A stretch of 64,000 bases of DNA from Lactiplantibacillus pentosus. Lineage in GTDB: Bacteria; Bacillota; Bacilli; Lactobacillales; Lactobacillaceae. Shown here piece after piece: positions 52,367 through 61,311 of this stretch (the stretch's first letter is position 1; each line of letters starts with the position of its first letter). Location of the stretch: NCBI RefSeq assembly GCF_003641185.1, contig NZ_CP032757.1, positions 868,001 to 932,000 on the forward strand. The letters are read 5' to 3'. Below the pieces are notes generated by a model. That model was not told the DNA's origin and ran no database searches. It saw nothing but the letters and a program-made list of their open reading frames with translations. Made by a program: the position numbers and the translations under genes.

Positions 52367-53359
52367 ATGAAAATTTTAATGTATAGTGTTCGCGATGACG
52401 AACAGGATGCCATTCAAGCGTGGGCTGCAGCACACCAAATTCAGGTCGATACCAATGACTTAGAATTCCACCCGGATACTGCAGGCTTGGTCAAGGGTTA
52501 CGATGGCCTCGTCATTCAACAACGGAGTCCAATTGGCGGCGATGCTAGTTTGTATCAGGATTTGGCTGCGGCTGGGTTGAAACAATTGACCAGTCGGACG
52601 GCCGGGGTCGATACGATCGATATTCCCGCTGCCAAGGCTGCCGGGTTAGTGGTCACCAACGTACCGGCTTATTCGCCGAATTCAGTTGCTGAAATGTCGG
52701 TGGCACAAACGATGCGTTTGATTCGGAACTTGGAACTGTTTGACCAACGTATCGGCCAACAGAACTTCCAGTGGGCGGGGTTGCAAGCACGTGAAATCCG
52801 GTCGTTAACCGTTGGCATTATTGGCGCTGGTCGAATCGGTGGGACAGCAGCCCGCTTGTTCCACGGTCTCGGCGCTAAGGTGATTGCCTACGATGTCGTA
52901 CGGCATCCTGAGTTAACCGACGTTTTGACCTACGTCGATACTAAGGAAGACTTGTTACGGCAGTCGGATGTGGTCGACTTGCATGTGGACCTCAATCCAA
53001 CGTCGCAAGGTTTAATTGACGCAGCGGCGTTAAAAGTCATGAAGTCGGATGCCTACATTATTAACGCCTCACGGGGGCCAGTCATTGTGACGGCTGACCT
53101 GGTCGCAGCCTTAAAAGCAGGCGAAATCGCGGGCTGTGCGCTGGATACGGTCGAAGGTGAAAATGAGTTGTTCAACCAAGACCATCAGGGCGAAGTATTG
53201 CAAGATACCAACGTGGCGCAACTCATGCAGATGCCGAACGTGATCATTACGCCACATGTCGGCTTCTACACGAATCTGGCGGTCAAAAACATGGTCGAGA
53301 TTAGTTTGGATGACGTCGTGACGATTCTGAACGGTGGCACGAGTGAACATGCCTTTTAA
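52367..53359 (+). CDS. D-2-hydroxyacid dehydrogenase
   Basis: 330 residues, the size of D-lactate and D-hydroxyisocaproate dehydrogenases, starting with the LAB-typical MKILMYSVRDDE. NAD-binding GIIGAGRIGGTAARLFHGLGAKVIAYD (Asp selects NAD). Catalytic Arg in INASRGPVI, Glu in CALDTVEGE and His in IITPHVGFYT. Two bases after the aminotransferase stop. In context it would reduce aromatic 2-oxo acids to the D-hydroxy acids such as phenyllactate; D-lactate dehydrogenase activity cannot be excluded. Confidence 0.88.
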   Translation: MKILMYSVRDDEQDAIQAWAAAHQIQVDTNDLEFHPDTAGLVKGYDGLVIQQRSPIGGDASLYQDLAAAGLKQLTSRTAGVDTIDIPAAKAAGLVVTNVPAYSPNSVAEMSVAQTMRLIRNLELFDQRIGQQNFQWAGLQAREIRSLTVGIIGAGRIGGTAARLFHGLGAKVIAYDVVRHPELTDVLTYVDTKEDLLRQSDVVDLHVDLNPTSQGLIDAAALKVMKSDAYIINASRGPVIVTADLVAALKAGEIAGCALDTVEGENELFNQDHQGEVLQDTNVAQLMQMPNVIITPHVGFYTNLAVKNMVEISLDDVVTILNGGTSEHAF

Positions 53360-53433
53360 CTAAACTTGAAACCAGACGCGGTGTGGGCACGGCGACGGTT
53401 GAGTGAGACGCTGATAATGGTGTTAATTGATTG

Positions 53434-53489
53434 AAAAATAGTCGCTTCGGGAATTTAATGGTAAATTCTTGAAGCGACTATTTAAATTT
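53434..53489 (+). terminator. Terminator of the aminotransferase operon
   Basis: AAATAGTCGCTTCGGGAATTTA / TAAATTCTTGAAGCGACTATTT (written in parts: AAATAGTCGCTTC and GAAGCGACTATTT outer arms). Confidence 0.85.
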
Positions 53490-53603
53490 AAGTGTGATTC
53501 AATTATATGGGGCTAAGTTTGGGTGCAAATTGAGCGGACGAAATCAGTCGGATACCTGCCAGGACCATGTCAGGTGAAGAGTCAGCAAAACGTCAACTAA
53601 TCG

Positions 53604-53855
53604 TCAACTGATGCCGACCGCTAACCAGCCGTTGTCGAGCAACTGGTGATAGTGGCGACCGATTGGCACCCAGAGTTTTGCTTGCAAGATGCTGCGCAGT
53701 TCATCCCAGAAGAGTGGGTCCCGTTGTTCATTGGTCGATAAATTAAGGCTCAAGTATTCGCCAGCCTCCGTTTTGGCGATGACAAATGGATAAAACACCT
53801 TGATGATTTGAGCGGCGATAATATTGGTCATGTTGGTGGCTTGGTCAATTAACAT
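53604..53855 (-). CDS. Hypothetical protein, 83 residues
   Basis: ATG behind AGGAGC. Not recognised. Soluble, with LSLNLSTNEQRDPLFWDELRSILQAKLWVPIGRHYHQLLDNGWLAVGIS in the C-terminal half. Alone on its strand between two terminated units. Confidence 0.65.
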   Translation of the reverse strand: MLIDQATNMTNIIAAQIIKVFYPFVIAKTEAGEYLSLNLSTNEQRDPLFWDELRSILQAKLWVPIGRHYHQLLDNGWLAVGIS

Positions 53856-54366
53856 TTAATCAGCTCCTATCGATGATTGTCATTGAAATGAGTCTAGCAG
53901 GGATTAGTAAAGAAAGCTTATCGAAAGGATTAACGAAGCGTTAAGGTCGTTTGTTAACCGGTCAAATCATGAAATTTATGCCTGAGAAGCATTGGTTGGC
54001 TGCGGTAGTGGTATGATTGACCTAATGAGCGGGTCGGAATAATAAAATTTTTATTAAGTGTATTGATAAATTCTTATTACAAGGCTGAAAAATGCTGATA
54101 AAACACGAATTATAGGCGCACTTATGACTAGATTGTTCAAGATATCTAAATGGATTCAGTTAATTTAACTGAAAACAGCGGATGACTTTCTCACTATTTT
54201 ATTGATATCGAACAATATTTGACTCCTTTTTGACAAAATTACTAATTATGTATTAAACTATTTAAATAGCATTAACGAAGAATAAGGATTTCTTAACTTT
54301 ATAAATTAATGCAATAATTCTAGACCGTCAGTCAATAGGCTGATAGAGAAAGCGAAGGTGACTGCA
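53856..54366 (+). other. Long A+T-rich leader region of the amino-acid ABC operon
   Basis: No gene. A promoter TTGACA (54230-54235)-18-TAAACT (54254-54259) lies about 110 nt before the ATPase start. No T-box, GlnR-type palindrome or terminator was recognised. Confidence 0.4.
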
Positions 54367-55107
54367 ATGTCAATGATCGAATTTCACGACGTCGAAAAGT
54401 ATTATGGTGATTTTCACGCCCTCAAAAATATCAATTTAACGATTAATGAAGGTGAAAAAGTTGTTTTGATCGGACCTTCTGGCTCAGGTAAGAGTACCTT
54501 GATTCGAACCGTCAATGGTTTGGAACGAGTCCAGTCAGGTCAGTTGTTAGTCAATGGGTTTGATTTGGCGGACCGCAAGACGGATATGAACAAGATTCGT
54601 AAAAATGTCGGCATGGTCTTCCAACACTTTAATCTATATGCCAATAAAACGGTGCTCGAAAATATTATGATCGCACCGCGGTTAGTCTTAAAACGGCCAG
54701 AAGCGGAAAATAAAAAGCTGGCGATGGACTTACTAGATAGCGTCGGCTTGGCTGACAAAGCCAACAGTTTTCCAAGTCAATTATCTGGGGGCCAGTCACA
54801 ACGGATCGCGATTGCGCGTTCGCTCGCGATGAAGCCAAAGTGCCTGTTATTTGATGAGCCAACCTCTGCGCTGGACCCAGAAATGATTGATGATGTGTTG
54901 AACGTAATGAAGAGTGTCGCGGAAGACTCCAGTATGACCATGTTAGTCGTGACGCATGAGATGGGCTTTGCCCGTGAAGTTGCGGACCGGGTTATTTTCA
55001 TGGCTGACGGCGAAATCCTGGAAGACGATGCGAAGGAAAAATTCTTTGATGGTCAACCAACCAATGAACGGGCCCGTCAATTCTTGAGTAAAATTATTAC
55101 ACACTAA
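54367..55107 (+). CDS. Amino-acid ABC transporter ATPase (GlnQ type)
   Basis: 246 residues from the ATG at 54367 (GAAGGTGA ahead). Walker A GPSGSGKST, Q-loop MVFQHFNLYANKTVLEN, signature LSGGQSQRIAIARSLAMKP, Walker B CLLFDEPTSALDPEM and switch His in VVTHEMGFA. The HFNL motif is typical of polar amino-acid importers (PAAT family). First of four genes encoding a full importer. Confidence 0.93.
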   Translation: MSMIEFHDVEKYYGDFHALKNINLTINEGEKVVLIGPSGSGKSTLIRTVNGLERVQSGQLLVNGFDLADRKTDMNKIRKNVGMVFQHFNLYANKTVLENIMIAPRLVLKRPEAENKKLAMDLLDSVGLADKANSFPSQLSGGQSQRIAIARSLAMKPKCLLFDEPTSALDPEMIDDVLNVMKSVAEDSSMTMLVVTHEMGFAREVADRVIFMADGEILEDDAKEKFFDGQPTNERARQFLSKIITH

Positions 55108-55127
55108 TTTGTAGGGGAGGACCACGA

Positions 55128-55964
55128 ATGAAGAAGCTAAAACGACTAATTGGCGCACTCAGCATGCTCGCCGTGCTAGTGGTGGTCTTAACCGCTTGCG
55201 GTTCACGGCAGTCGTTATCGAAACAAGACGTTTTGACTAATGATAAGGCTAGCAAGACCATCACTTGGGGTGTTAAAGCTGATACGAAGTTATTTGGATT
55301 GATGGACGTTAAGGACAACACCATCAAGGGGTTTGACGCTGATATCGCTAGAGCCCTCACAAAACGGGTGTTGGGTAAAGACGCCACGGCCAAGTTTGTG
55401 CAAGTGACGAGTCAAACGCGGATTCCGCTGTTGAAAAACGGGAATATCGATGCCATCATCGCCACGATGACCATCACCCCTGAACGGGAAAAACAAGTTG
55501 ATTTTACCGATTCCTACTTTGATGCCGGGCAATCGTTGCTGGTGAAGAAGGGCAGTTCGATTAAATCGGTCAAAGATTTGAATAAAACTGGCACGAAGGT
55601 TCTAGGTGTTACGGGGGCAAACTCCGTTGAAAACATCAAAAAAGTGGCGCCTAAGGCCAAGGTGCTAGAGTTGTCAGACTACGCACAAGCAATGACGGCC
55701 TTGAAATCAGGCCAAGGGGTTGCCTTGACGACTGATAACGGGATCCTTTACGGGATGGCTGCTCAAAACCCAGGTTACGAAGTCGTCGGCGGGACCTTTA
55801 CGAAGGAACCTTACGGGATTGCCGTTAACAAAGGGCAAACGCCATTGAAAAAGGAATTAAATAAAGCATTAAAAGAAATTGAAGCGGACGGGACGTATAA
55901 CCGCATCTTGAAGAAGTGGTTTGGGAACGTGGCCGGCTTCGACTATAAGGAGGCGTCACGCTAA
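55128..55964 (+). CDS. Amino-acid-binding lipoprotein (GlnH type)
   Basis: 278 residues. Lipobox LVVVLTACGS near residue 24 after a basic, hydrophobic signal, so anchored by lipidated Cys outside the membrane. Family 3 solute-binding pattern: GFDADIARALTKRVLGKDATAKFVQVTSQTRIPLLKNGNIDAIIATMTITPEREKQVDFTDSYFDAGQ. Glutamine or similar polar amino acid is the likely ligand. Confidence 0.92.
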   Translation: MKKLKRLIGALSMLAVLVVVLTACGSRQSLSKQDVLTNDKASKTITWGVKADTKLFGLMDVKDNTIKGFDADIARALTKRVLGKDATAKFVQVTSQTRIPLLKNGNIDAIIATMTITPEREKQVDFTDSYFDAGQSLLVKKGSSIKSVKDLNKTGTKVLGVTGANSVENIKKVAPKAKVLELSDYAQAMTALKSGQGVALTTDNGILYGMAAQNPGYEVVGGTFTKEPYGIAVNKGQTPLKKELNKALKEIEADGTYNRILKKWFGNVAGFDYKEASR

Positions 55965-56605
55965 TGGGATACATTCTAACGCATTATTGGTCAGAGCTGA
56001 TTCAAGGTCTCGGATATACGTTGTTATCCAGTGTGATCGCTTTGATATTTAGTACGATTATCGGGACGATGTTCGCGATCTTCGAAGTCTTGCCTAGTCG
56101 CACGATGCGCATCATCGGCCGGGTCTACATTGAAGTTTTCCGGAACATTCCATTGCTAGTCATCGCGATGTTCTTCTACGTGATTATTCCGATGTACGTC
56201 GCCAAAATCGACGGTTTTACCGCTGGGACGATTGGGCTGACGATTTATACGTCGTCCTTCATCGCCGAAACGGTCCGGGCTGGGATTCAATCCGTGGACC
56301 CCGGTCAGATGGAAGGGGCCCGTGCCAATGGGATGACCTACTGGCAAGCAATGAGCAAAATCGTGTTGCCACAAGCCTTCAAAATCATCATCCCACCATT
56401 GGGTAACCAATTCATCAACTTGGTGAAGAACTCGTCAGTGTTAGCCTTCGTGGCTGGGTTTGATTTGATGTATCAAGCGAACTCGATTGCGTCGTTATCA
56501 CTAGATACGATCAACAGTTACGTGGTCGTTGGGTGCTTCTACCTGGTGATTACGCTACCGCTCAGTTATTACATGCGGCATCTCGAGAAGAAGTTAGCTA
56601 ACTAG
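55964..56605 (+). CDS. Amino-acid ABC transporter permease
   Basis: 213 residues; the start overlaps the binding-protein stop (TAATG). About five membrane helices; HisM-type EAA loop ETVRAGIQSVDPGQMEGARANGMTYWQAMSKIVLPQAFKIIIPPLGNQFI, which contacts the ATPase. Confidence 0.92.
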   Translation: MGYILTHYWSELIQGLGYTLLSSVIALIFSTIIGTMFAIFEVLPSRTMRIIGRVYIEVFRNIPLLVIAMFFYVIIPMYVAKIDGFTAGTIGLTIYTSSFIAETVRAGIQSVDPGQMEGARANGMTYWQAMSKIVLPQAFKIIIPPLGNQFINLVKNSSVLAFVAGFDLMYQANSIASLSLDTINSYVVVGCFYLVITLPLSYYMRHLEKKLAN

Positions 56606-56621
56606 AAGGGGGCGACGTTTC

Positions 56622-57275
56622 ATGCAAAACTTTATTCAAGCTTATTCGTGGATAAATATCCGGTTCTTGCTCGAAGGACTCTGGGTCACGGTGGAAGTGT
56701 CCGTCGTTTCCATCATTGCCAGTTTTATTATCGGCTCGGTCTTAGGGGTGCTCCGTTACGTTAAAATCAAGTACTTGTCAGCGGTGGTCGGCTTTATCGT
56801 CGACATCATCCGGAACTTACCATTAATTTTGATCATCTTCTTTACTTATTTTGGCCTGCCACATCTGGGTTTCAAACCCGGCATTATCTTCGCAGCAATC
56901 TTAGCAATGACGATTTTCGAATCAGCCATGTTAGCTGAAATCATTCGTTCTGGGATTCTCGCGGTGGACTATGGCCAAATGGAAGGCGCCCGCGCCAACG
57001 GGATGAGCTACGTACAGGCGTTGTGGCACATCGTCTTCCCACAAGCCATCAAGAAGACGATTCCAACGATCGTGAGCCAATTCATTTCCTTGATCAAGGA
57101 TACGTCACTGGCCACCATCATCGTGTTACCAGAATTACTGAACCACGCACAAATTATTTACGGGCAAAATTCAGCCTACATCTTACCAATGTTCTTGATG
57201 ATCGCAGTCATGTACTTCATCATCTGTTACGCACTCTCCGTCTTATCACGGGTGCTGGATAAGAAGTTGGCATAG
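56622..57275 (+). CDS. Amino-acid ABC transporter permease (second)
   Basis: 217 residues, about five helices; EAA loop MLAEIIRSGILAVDYGQMEGARANGMSYVQALWHIVFPQAIKKTIPTIVSQFI. Forms a heterodimeric channel with the preceding permease. AAGGGGGC site before the ATG. Confidence 0.92.
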   Translation: MQNFIQAYSWINIRFLLEGLWVTVEVSVVSIIASFIIGSVLGVLRYVKIKYLSAVVGFIVDIIRNLPLILIIFFTYFGLPHLGFKPGIIFAAILAMTIFESAMLAEIIRSGILAVDYGQMEGARANGMSYVQALWHIVFPQAIKKTIPTIVSQFISLIKDTSLATIIVLPELLNHAQIIYGQNSAYILPMFLMIAVMYFIICYALSVLSRVLDKKLA

Positions 57276-57281
57276 GGTGTT

Positions 57282-57313
57282 AAAAATCGTTCCGTTGTGG
57301 GGCGATTTTTTTG
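57282..57313 (+). terminator. Terminator of the ABC operon
   Basis: AAAATCGTTCC / GGGGCGATTTTTTT stem with short loop. Confidence 0.8.
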
Positions 57314-57448
57314 TGCGGTTTTATCGATTAAATGCAGACAACTGAGGACTATTGGAAAACAAGATAAGTTATCCTGATTGTGATGAACCGTGTCCGACTA
57401 TTTTTGTGTGTGAATAATGGCACTAGAAAATAATTTATACTAAAAGAC

Positions 57449-57495
57449 TTGCAAAAAAGCAGAAGCGTGATAATACAGTTGTTGAAAACGTTTTC
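57449..57495 (+). promoter_or_regulatory. PTS operon promoter with cre site
   Basis: TTGCAA (57449-57454)-16-TAATAC (57471-57476) with an extended TGA; TGAAAACGTTTTCT at 57482-57495 fits cre and falls at about +1, so catabolite repression is expected. Confidence 0.7.
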
Positions 57496-57508
57496 TATAA
57501 TTGAAATT

Positions 57509-57591
57509 AAGGATTGTAACTCATACTCTCTGAGGCATTACCTTTACTTGATGAAATAAACAGGTGAAGTGGATGTCGCAGAGAGTTTTTT
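57509..57591 (+). promoter_or_regulatory. LicT/BglG-type RAT site and overlapping terminator
   Basis: AGGATTGTAACTCATACTCTC continuing to TGAGGCATTACCT (57509-57542) matches the ribonucleic antiterminator of LicT-regulated operons (GGATTGTTACT ... AGGC-AACC). ACTCTCTG inside it (57524-57531) also pairs with CAGAGAGT (57578-57585) followed by T7 to make a terminator, so binding of the antiterminator protein prevents termination. Confidence 0.8.
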
Positions 57592-57611
57592 TGTATTAAG
57601 GAGGATTTTTA

Positions 57612-58103
57612 ATGTTTGGTATTAAAAGAAAAAAGACTGACGTATTTGAGGTGGTTGCACCTATTGACGGTGTTTGCGTGCCGATTACTGCGGTAAATGA
57701 TGATGTTTTTGCAAAAAAAATGATGGGTGATGGTTTTGCAATTATTCCTGGACCAGACACTAATCAAGTGGTCGCACCAATTAGTGGAAAAATTATCGCC
57801 CTACCAGAAAGTAAACATGCAATCGGCATTGCTAACGAGGATTACGGCATTTCAGTTTTAGTTCATATTGGTCTTGATACGGTTAGTATGGCGGGGCAAG
57901 GATTTACAACCTTTGTAGCGTTAAACCAGCACGTTGATGCGGGTACGCCGTTATTAACTTATGACGCGCAATTATTCGCATCTAAGGGACTGGATATGAC
58001 AACGATGGTTGTATTTACGGATGGTTATACTGGAGAAGTACCGCTTAGTAGTAAAGCTGATAGTCATGTGAATGCTGGTGATCCAATTTTAAAACAAGCC
58101 TAA
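57612..58103 (+). CDS. PTS enzyme IIA (Glc superfamily)
   Basis: 163 residues, a stand-alone IIA of the glucose/glucoside superfamily: VVAPIDGVCVPI at the N-terminus, ALPESKHAIGI and VLVHIGLDTVSMAGQGFT with the two active-site histidines, then the conserved YDAQLFASKG region. Passes phosphate from HPr to the IIB domain encoded downstream. AAGGAGGA precedes the ATG. The A+T content here is visibly higher than in the flanking genes. Confidence 0.92.
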   Translation: MFGIKRKKTDVFEVVAPIDGVCVPITAVNDDVFAKKMMGDGFAIIPGPDTNQVVAPISGKIIALPESKHAIGIANEDYGISVLVHIGLDTVSMAGQGFTTFVALNQHVDAGTPLLTYDAQLFASKGLDMTTMVVFTDGYTGEVPLSSKADSHVNAGDPILKQA

Positions 58104-58131
58104 ATATCAATTATGAAGGAGTGCGGATGGA

Positions 58132-58971
58132 ATGCAGGTGGTGAAGAAAATTAATAATAACGTTGTTGTTTGTTTGGATCAGCATGGAGAAGAACTGGTT
58201 GCGTTTGGAAAGGGATTGGGATTTCCTAAAGTTCCATATGAATTGGTGGATATGAGCAAGGTTAGTATGACATTTTATAAACTGAATTATCAATATTATC
58301 AATTATTAAAAGAAATTCCTACTGAGATTTTTGATTTAAGTGCAGCAATTGTTGATCATGCGCAGAAAATTATCCCTGAATTTCTTAATCCCAATATAAT
58401 CTTTAGCTTGGCCGATCATATCAATTTCGCAATTACGAGATTAACACATTATCAAGGTGCACAACTACCATTTTCATATGACGTTGAGCAACTCTATCCG
58501 AAAGAAACCGCTGTTGGTTACTATGCAGTTAAGTTAATTAATCGACGCTTGGATGTTGAACTGCCTGTTTCTGAAGTAACGGCAATTGCCATGCATTTTG
58601 TTAATTCCCAAACGGTTGATTTAGCGACCGGGTCGGAAGCCCAAAACGATGATGACATTATTAAAAACATTACTAAAATCATCGAGCAGGAGTTTGAAAT
58701 CATTATCAACCAGACGGAATTCACGTACAATCGTTTCGTCATGCATTTACGCTACTATATCAAACGAATGAATGAACATGAGCAGATTTCGGAAAATGAT
58801 AATTCTAAGTTGTTCAATACAATGAAAAAAGATGAGCCGCAAATTTATCTGGGCGCAAAGCGAATTGCAGATTATGTGGATGACCAGCTTGAAACACACA
58901 GTAATAATGATGAAATCTTTTACTTAATGATTTATGTCAAGAGGATCGTAAATAAAGAACTTAATTCTTAA
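58132..58971 (+). CDS. BglG/LicT-family transcriptional antiterminator
   Basis: 279 residues: N-terminal RNA-binding CAT domain (VVKKINNNVVVCLDQHGEELVAFGKGLGFPKVPYELVD, about 1-55) and two PTS regulation domains with conserved histidines (FSLADHINFAITRLTH in PRD1, VTAIAMHFVN at its end, FVMHLRYYIKRM in PRD2). It should bind the RAT at 57509 and be switched by HPr and enzyme II phosphorylation. Located between IIA and IIBC genes. Confidence 0.93.
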   Translation: MQVVKKINNNVVVCLDQHGEELVAFGKGLGFPKVPYELVDMSKVSMTFYKLNYQYYQLLKEIPTEIFDLSAAIVDHAQKIIPEFLNPNIIFSLADHINFAITRLTHYQGAQLPFSYDVEQLYPKETAVGYYAVKLINRRLDVELPVSEVTAIAMHFVNSQTVDLATGSEAQNDDDIIKNITKIIEQEFEIIINQTEFTYNRFVMHLRYYIKRMNEHEQISENDNSKLFNTMKKDEPQIYLGAKRIADYVDDQLETHSNNDEIFYLMIYVKRIVNKELNS

Positions 58972-59003
58972 AAGTGATTTTATTAGTAACGGAGGCACGT
59001 ATT

Positions 59004-60455
59004 ATGAAGAACAAAACGCAACAATATAAGCAGGTAGCAACAGATGTTTTATCCGCAGTTGGGGGTAAGACAAATATTTCATCAGTAACGCACTGCATGA
59101 CACGCTTACGTTTTAATTTAAAGGACGAAAGTATCCCTAATGACACTGAAATTCAAAACATTGCAGGTGTAATTGGCGTTAATCGTGCGGGAGGCCAGTA
59201 CCAGGTTATTATTGGGCAAACAGTCAACAAAGTATATGATGAATTGATTGCGGTTGGTGATTTAACACGGAATGCGCCGATTGATGAAAATTTGGATGGA
59301 AAGCTTAAAGAGAAACTGACGTTTAAAACTGCTGGAAATCTAGTTTTAAATAAATTAGCAGGCTGTCTAACACCTTTGATTCCGATGCTAATTGCAGCGT
59401 CAATGTTCAAGATGTTCGCGGCCGTGCTTGGTCCTAGTATGCTTAATATTATTGGGACTAAAACGTCATTGTATCAGTTGTTCACATTTGTTGGGGATGC
59501 TGGATTTTATTTCTTCCCAGTAATTCTAGGGTATACAGCTGCTAAGCAATTCAACACTTCCAGAATTATTGCCATGTTTTTAGGCGCAATTCTTATTGAT
59601 CCTAATTTAATTAAGATTGTGACAGCTGGTAAGTCATTTGATGTTTTTGGAATTCCAATGCAATTGGTTAATTACTCTAGTACTGTAATTCCAATTATTT
59701 TATCGGTTTGGATCATGTCATATGTTGAACGGTTCTTTAAGCGGTATACCGCTTCATCCATTAGTACGATCGTTGTTCCGACACTAACGATTGTTGTAAT
59801 GCTTCCTATCTCTCTTTGTGTCTTAGGACCTGCTGGGAACTTTGTTGGTAACTACATTTGTGAGGGTATCTTAGCATTCGGTAAATTAGGAGGGCTTCCC
59901 ACCATTATTGCTGTTGGGGTAGTTGGTGCTCTCTGGGAAATTCTTGTGATGACTGGTATGCATTTATTAATGATTACAACCATGATGATGATTTTTGCGC
60001 AATCCGGACATGAAAATTTTGTTACCCTTGGTGCTGTAGCAGCCAGCATGTCGGTAGCCGGTATGTGTTTGGGTGCAGCATTACGCATTAAGGACAAAAA
60101 TCAGAGAGCGTTGGCGTGGAGCTACTTGGTAGCAAGTATCATTGGGGGTGTGACTGAGCCTGGTTTGTATGGATTAGCAGTTCGGTATAAGCGCCCATTT
60201 GTTGGTATGATGATTGGTGGCTTTTGTGGCGGCTTGTACGCTGGCATTACATCAATTACTGCCTATGTGATGGTACCAGTAGCAAATTTCTTATCACTGA
60301 CAGCGTATGTTGGCGGGCAAACTTCTAATGTTATCAATGGTGTGATGAGTGGCGTGATTGCTTTTGTTGCAGCTGCAATTGCAACTTATGCGATTGGCGT
60401 AGAGTCTAAATCTGTTCAGGCTACAACTAAAACGTTTAAACTTGTGGAGGCATAA
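59004..60455 (+). CDS. PTS enzyme IIBC (glucoside/amino-sugar type)
   Basis: 483 residues from the ATG at 59004 (CGGAGG ahead). IIB domain first, with the phosphorylated Cys31 in SSVTHCMTRLRFNLKDE; IIC domain (about 110-470) with some ten hydrophobic segments and the GLITEP-like block IIGGVTEPGLYGLAVRYKRPFVGMMIGG. The order B-C and separate IIA match the beta-glucoside/sucrose branch. With ChbG next door, a chitobiose-like or beta-glucoside substrate is inferred. Confidence 0.9.
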   Translation: MKNKTQQYKQVATDVLSAVGGKTNISSVTHCMTRLRFNLKDESIPNDTEIQNIAGVIGVNRAGGQYQVIIGQTVNKVYDELIAVGDLTRNAPIDENLDGKLKEKLTFKTAGNLVLNKLAGCLTPLIPMLIAASMFKMFAAVLGPSMLNIIGTKTSLYQLFTFVGDAGFYFFPVILGYTAAKQFNTSRIIAMFLGAILIDPNLIKIVTAGKSFDVFGIPMQLVNYSSTVIPIILSVWIMSYVERFFKRYTASSISTIVVPTLTIVVMLPISLCVLGPAGNFVGNYICEGILAFGKLGGLPTIIAVGVVGALWEILVMTGMHLLMITTMMMIFAQSGHENFVTLGAVAASMSVAGMCLGAALRIKDKNQRALAWSYLVASIIGGVTEPGLYGLAVRYKRPFVGMMIGGFCGGLYAGITSITAYVMVPVANFLSLTAYVGGQTSNVINGVMSGVIAFVAAAIATYAIGVESKSVQATTKTFKLVEA

Positions 60456-60459
60456 TAAA

Positions 60460-61218
60460 ATGGAAACAAAAATGATTATTCGCGCAGATGACTTGGGATA
60501 TTCTGATGCAGTAAATGTTGGCATTGAAAGGACTGTACGGAATGGGCTCATCAATAATGTTGGCGTAATGGTGAATATGCCGACCACCGTCTCTGGATTG
60601 CGGATGTTAAAAGGAACCGATGTCTGTTTAGGATTGCATACGGTAATCTGTGCAGGACGACCATTGTCTGATCCAAACAAAATTCCGAGCATCACTAATT
60701 CTGACGGAACCTTTCGACGCTCCGCTGATTATCGACAAGCAAATCAAGATTTTGTGAATCTCGATGAAGTTACTCTTGAGATTGAGGCGCAATATCAAAA
60801 ATTTGTTGAGCTAGTAGGGCGTAAACCAGACTATTTTGAAGGGCATGCAGTGGTAAGTGACAATTTCATTAAGGGACTGACAATTGTTGCAAAACGTCAT
60901 AATTTGAACTTTTTAGGATTCGCAATGGGCCCAGAAAGCCCAAGCGTTATGTTCAAAGACAAAAACTTGCATGTTTATATGGAGAGTATGAATGGGCATT
61001 ATGATCCTTTTCAAACACTAAAGAAAGCTGCAACGGCACATTTTGATGATGGATATGCAATGATGGTTTGCCACCCAGGTTATTTGGATGACTATTTACT
61101 ACAGCATTCTAGTCTGACGATTCCGCGGACACAAGAAGTAGAAATGCTGACAAATCCCGAAACGCGAGCGTGGTTGACGGAACAACAAGTAAAATTGATT
61201 AAATACACAGAAGTATAA
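60460..61218 (+). CDS. chbG: ChbG/YdjC-family carbohydrate deacetylase
   Basis: 252 residues from the ATG at 60460, whose GGAGG lies at the end of the IIBC gene. YdjC family: IIRADDLGYSDAVNVGIERTVRNGLINNVGVMVN with metal-binding Asp, LGLHTVICAGRPLSDP, YFEGHAVVSDNF and MVCHPGYLDDYLL. In E. coli ChbG removes one acetyl group from phosphorylated chitooligosaccharides. No phospho-beta-glucosidase gene is in the operon, so the final cleavage must come from elsewhere. Confidence 0.88.
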   Translation: METKMIIRADDLGYSDAVNVGIERTVRNGLINNVGVMVNMPTTVSGLRMLKGTDVCLGLHTVICAGRPLSDPNKIPSITNSDGTFRRSADYRQANQDFVNLDEVTLEIEAQYQKFVELVGRKPDYFEGHAVVSDNFIKGLTIVAKRHNLNFLGFAMGPESPSVMFKDKNLHVYMESMNGHYDPFQTLKKAATAHFDDGYAMMVCHPGYLDDYLLQHSSLTIPRTQEVEMLTNPETRAWLTEQQVKLIKYTEV

Positions 61219-61245
61219 AACCAGAATGTTTCTGCACATGAAGTT

Positions 61246-61286
61246 AAAAAATAGCGACCACTGTCATTACAGTAGTCGCTATTTTT
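61246..61286. terminator. Terminator of the PTS operon
   Basis: AAAAATAGCGACCACTGT / ACAGTAGTCGCTATTTTT, between convergent genes. Confidence 0.9.
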
Positions 61287-61311
61287 GACGAAATTATGCA
61301 GCAATTAACAA

